A stretch of 64,000 nucleotides of DNA from Bordetella genomosp. 11 (GTDB lineage: Bacteria > Pseudomonadota > Gammaproteobacteria > Burkholderiales > Burkholderiaceae_B), in contig NZ_NEVS01000004.1 of the NCBI RefSeq assembly GCF_002261215.1, forward strand, positions 2,232,001-2,296,000. The letters run 5' to 3'. A program made the position numbers and the translations under genes. Shown piece after piece: positions 63,394 to 64,000 of this stretch (position 1 is the first letter of the stretch; the number at the start of each line of letters is the position of its first letter). Below the pieces are notes generated by a model. That model saw nothing but the letters and a program-made list of their open reading frames with translations. It ran no database searches and was not told where the DNA came from.

Positions 63394-64000
63394 ATGACCG
63401 ATACTTCGACCGCCCCCGTCGCGCAGGACGAAAACCGGCTGATCGCCGAACGGCGAACCAAGCTGGCCAAGCTGCGCGAAAGCGGCCCCGCCTACCCGAA
63501 CGACTTCACGCCTGACGCCCGCGCCGCCGACCTGCACGCCCAATACGATGGTTCCGACCAGGACGCCCTGGCCGCCCTGGGCAAGGTCGCCAAGGTGGCC
63601 GGCCGCATGATGCTCAAGCGCGTCATGGGCAAGGCAAGCTTCGCCACGGTGCAGGACGCGACCGGCCGCATCCAGATCTACCTGGATCGCGGCGTGCTCG
63701 GGGAAGACAGCTATACGGCCTTCAAGCAATGGGATATCGGCGACCTGATCGCGGTCGAAGGCACGGTTTTCAAGACCAACAAGGGCGAGTTGTCCATCCA
63801 CGCGACGCAGGCTCGGTTGTTGTCGAAGTCCCTGCGCCCGCTGCCGGACAAGTTCCACGGCGTCGCGGACACGGAACTGCGCTATCGCCAGCGCTATGTC
63901 GACCTCATCATGACCGAGGACACGCGGCGCACATTCGAGGCCCGCAGCAAGACCATAGGCGCGATCCGCCAGTACATGCTGGATGCGGGCTTCCTGGAAG
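63394..64000 (+). CDS. lysS: Lysyl-tRNA synthetase, class II, 3' end outside window
   Basis: 5' part, 202 codons, open to the window edge. It begins [29 protein letters not shown], with an N-terminal helix, then the OB-fold anticodon-binding domain ([47 protein letters not shown]), and ends at the start of class II motif 1 ([19 protein letters not shown]). It charges tRNA-Lys. ATG 63394 follows the SDR stop by 8 bp. The prfB-lysS neighbourhood is common in Proteobacteria. Confidence 0.95.
   Translation, partial: MTDTSTAPVAQDENRLIAERRTKLAKLRESGPAYPNDFTPDARAADLHAQYDGSDQDALAALGKVAKVAGRMMLKRVMGKASFATVQDATGRIQIYLDRGVLGEDSYTAFKQWDIGDLIAVEGTVFKTNKGELSIHATQARLLSKSLRPLPDKFHGVADTELRYRQRYVDLIMTEDTRRTFEARSKTIGAIRQYMLDAGFLE

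Overview
The window looks like a betaproteobacterial chromosome, most likely Bordetella or a close Alcaligenaceae relative. The basis is the GC-rich coding style, a secreted DUF4148 protein (a family expanded in Bordetella and Burkholderia relatives), and the protein types guaA/guaB, DUF1415, lolC/lolD, RpfE-like, recJ, prfB and lysS. This placement comes from recognition of families, not from a search.

Left part (1 to about 31.0 kb): an accessory region built almost entirely of small regulator-plus-enzyme modules. I count fourteen regulators or remnants of LysR, AraC, TetR, MarR and winged-helix/STAND type. They sit beside nine oxidoreductases or remnants (SDR, atypical epimerase-like SDR, aldo/keto reductase, zinc-type MDR) and five MFS transporters, one degraded. 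Most modules are divergent pairs with short intergenic regions, and several of these carry clear inverted repeats: 8700-8719, 13464-13488, 16305-16323, 19620-19658, 22271-22298 and 27426-27478. Decay is visible at three places: an AraC/SDR pair that lost both 5' halves in one event (junction near 7125), an MFS gene without its N-terminus and a middle block (17323-18180), and a LysR remnant with an in-frame stop (25090-25398). No integrase, transposase, tRNA or CRISPR array was found. The region stops at the 3' end of guaA, a well-known integration site.

Middle part (31.2 to 46.6 kb): core metabolism and translation. guaA and guaB encode the two GMP branch steps, with a hairpin plus T-run between them, and fusA (EF-G) lies upstream. 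A methyltransferase faces DUF1415. A leftward gene series comEC, alpha/beta hydrolase, rnm-type PHP phosphoesterase, greB, purL and an M20 peptidase supplies transcription-fidelity and purine functions.

Right part (46.7 to 64.0 kb): comEC, DUF4148, and the leftward operon lolC-lolD-tatD. Rightward come an RpfE-like gene overlapping recJ, a Nudix hydrolase, and an HscC-type Hsp70 coupled to an unusual protein with a J-like N-terminus, one membrane segment and a TonB-type C-terminus. Then follow an ACS-family MFS transporter, prfB with the programmed +1 frameshift, an SDR, and the 5' part of lysS, which runs off the window.
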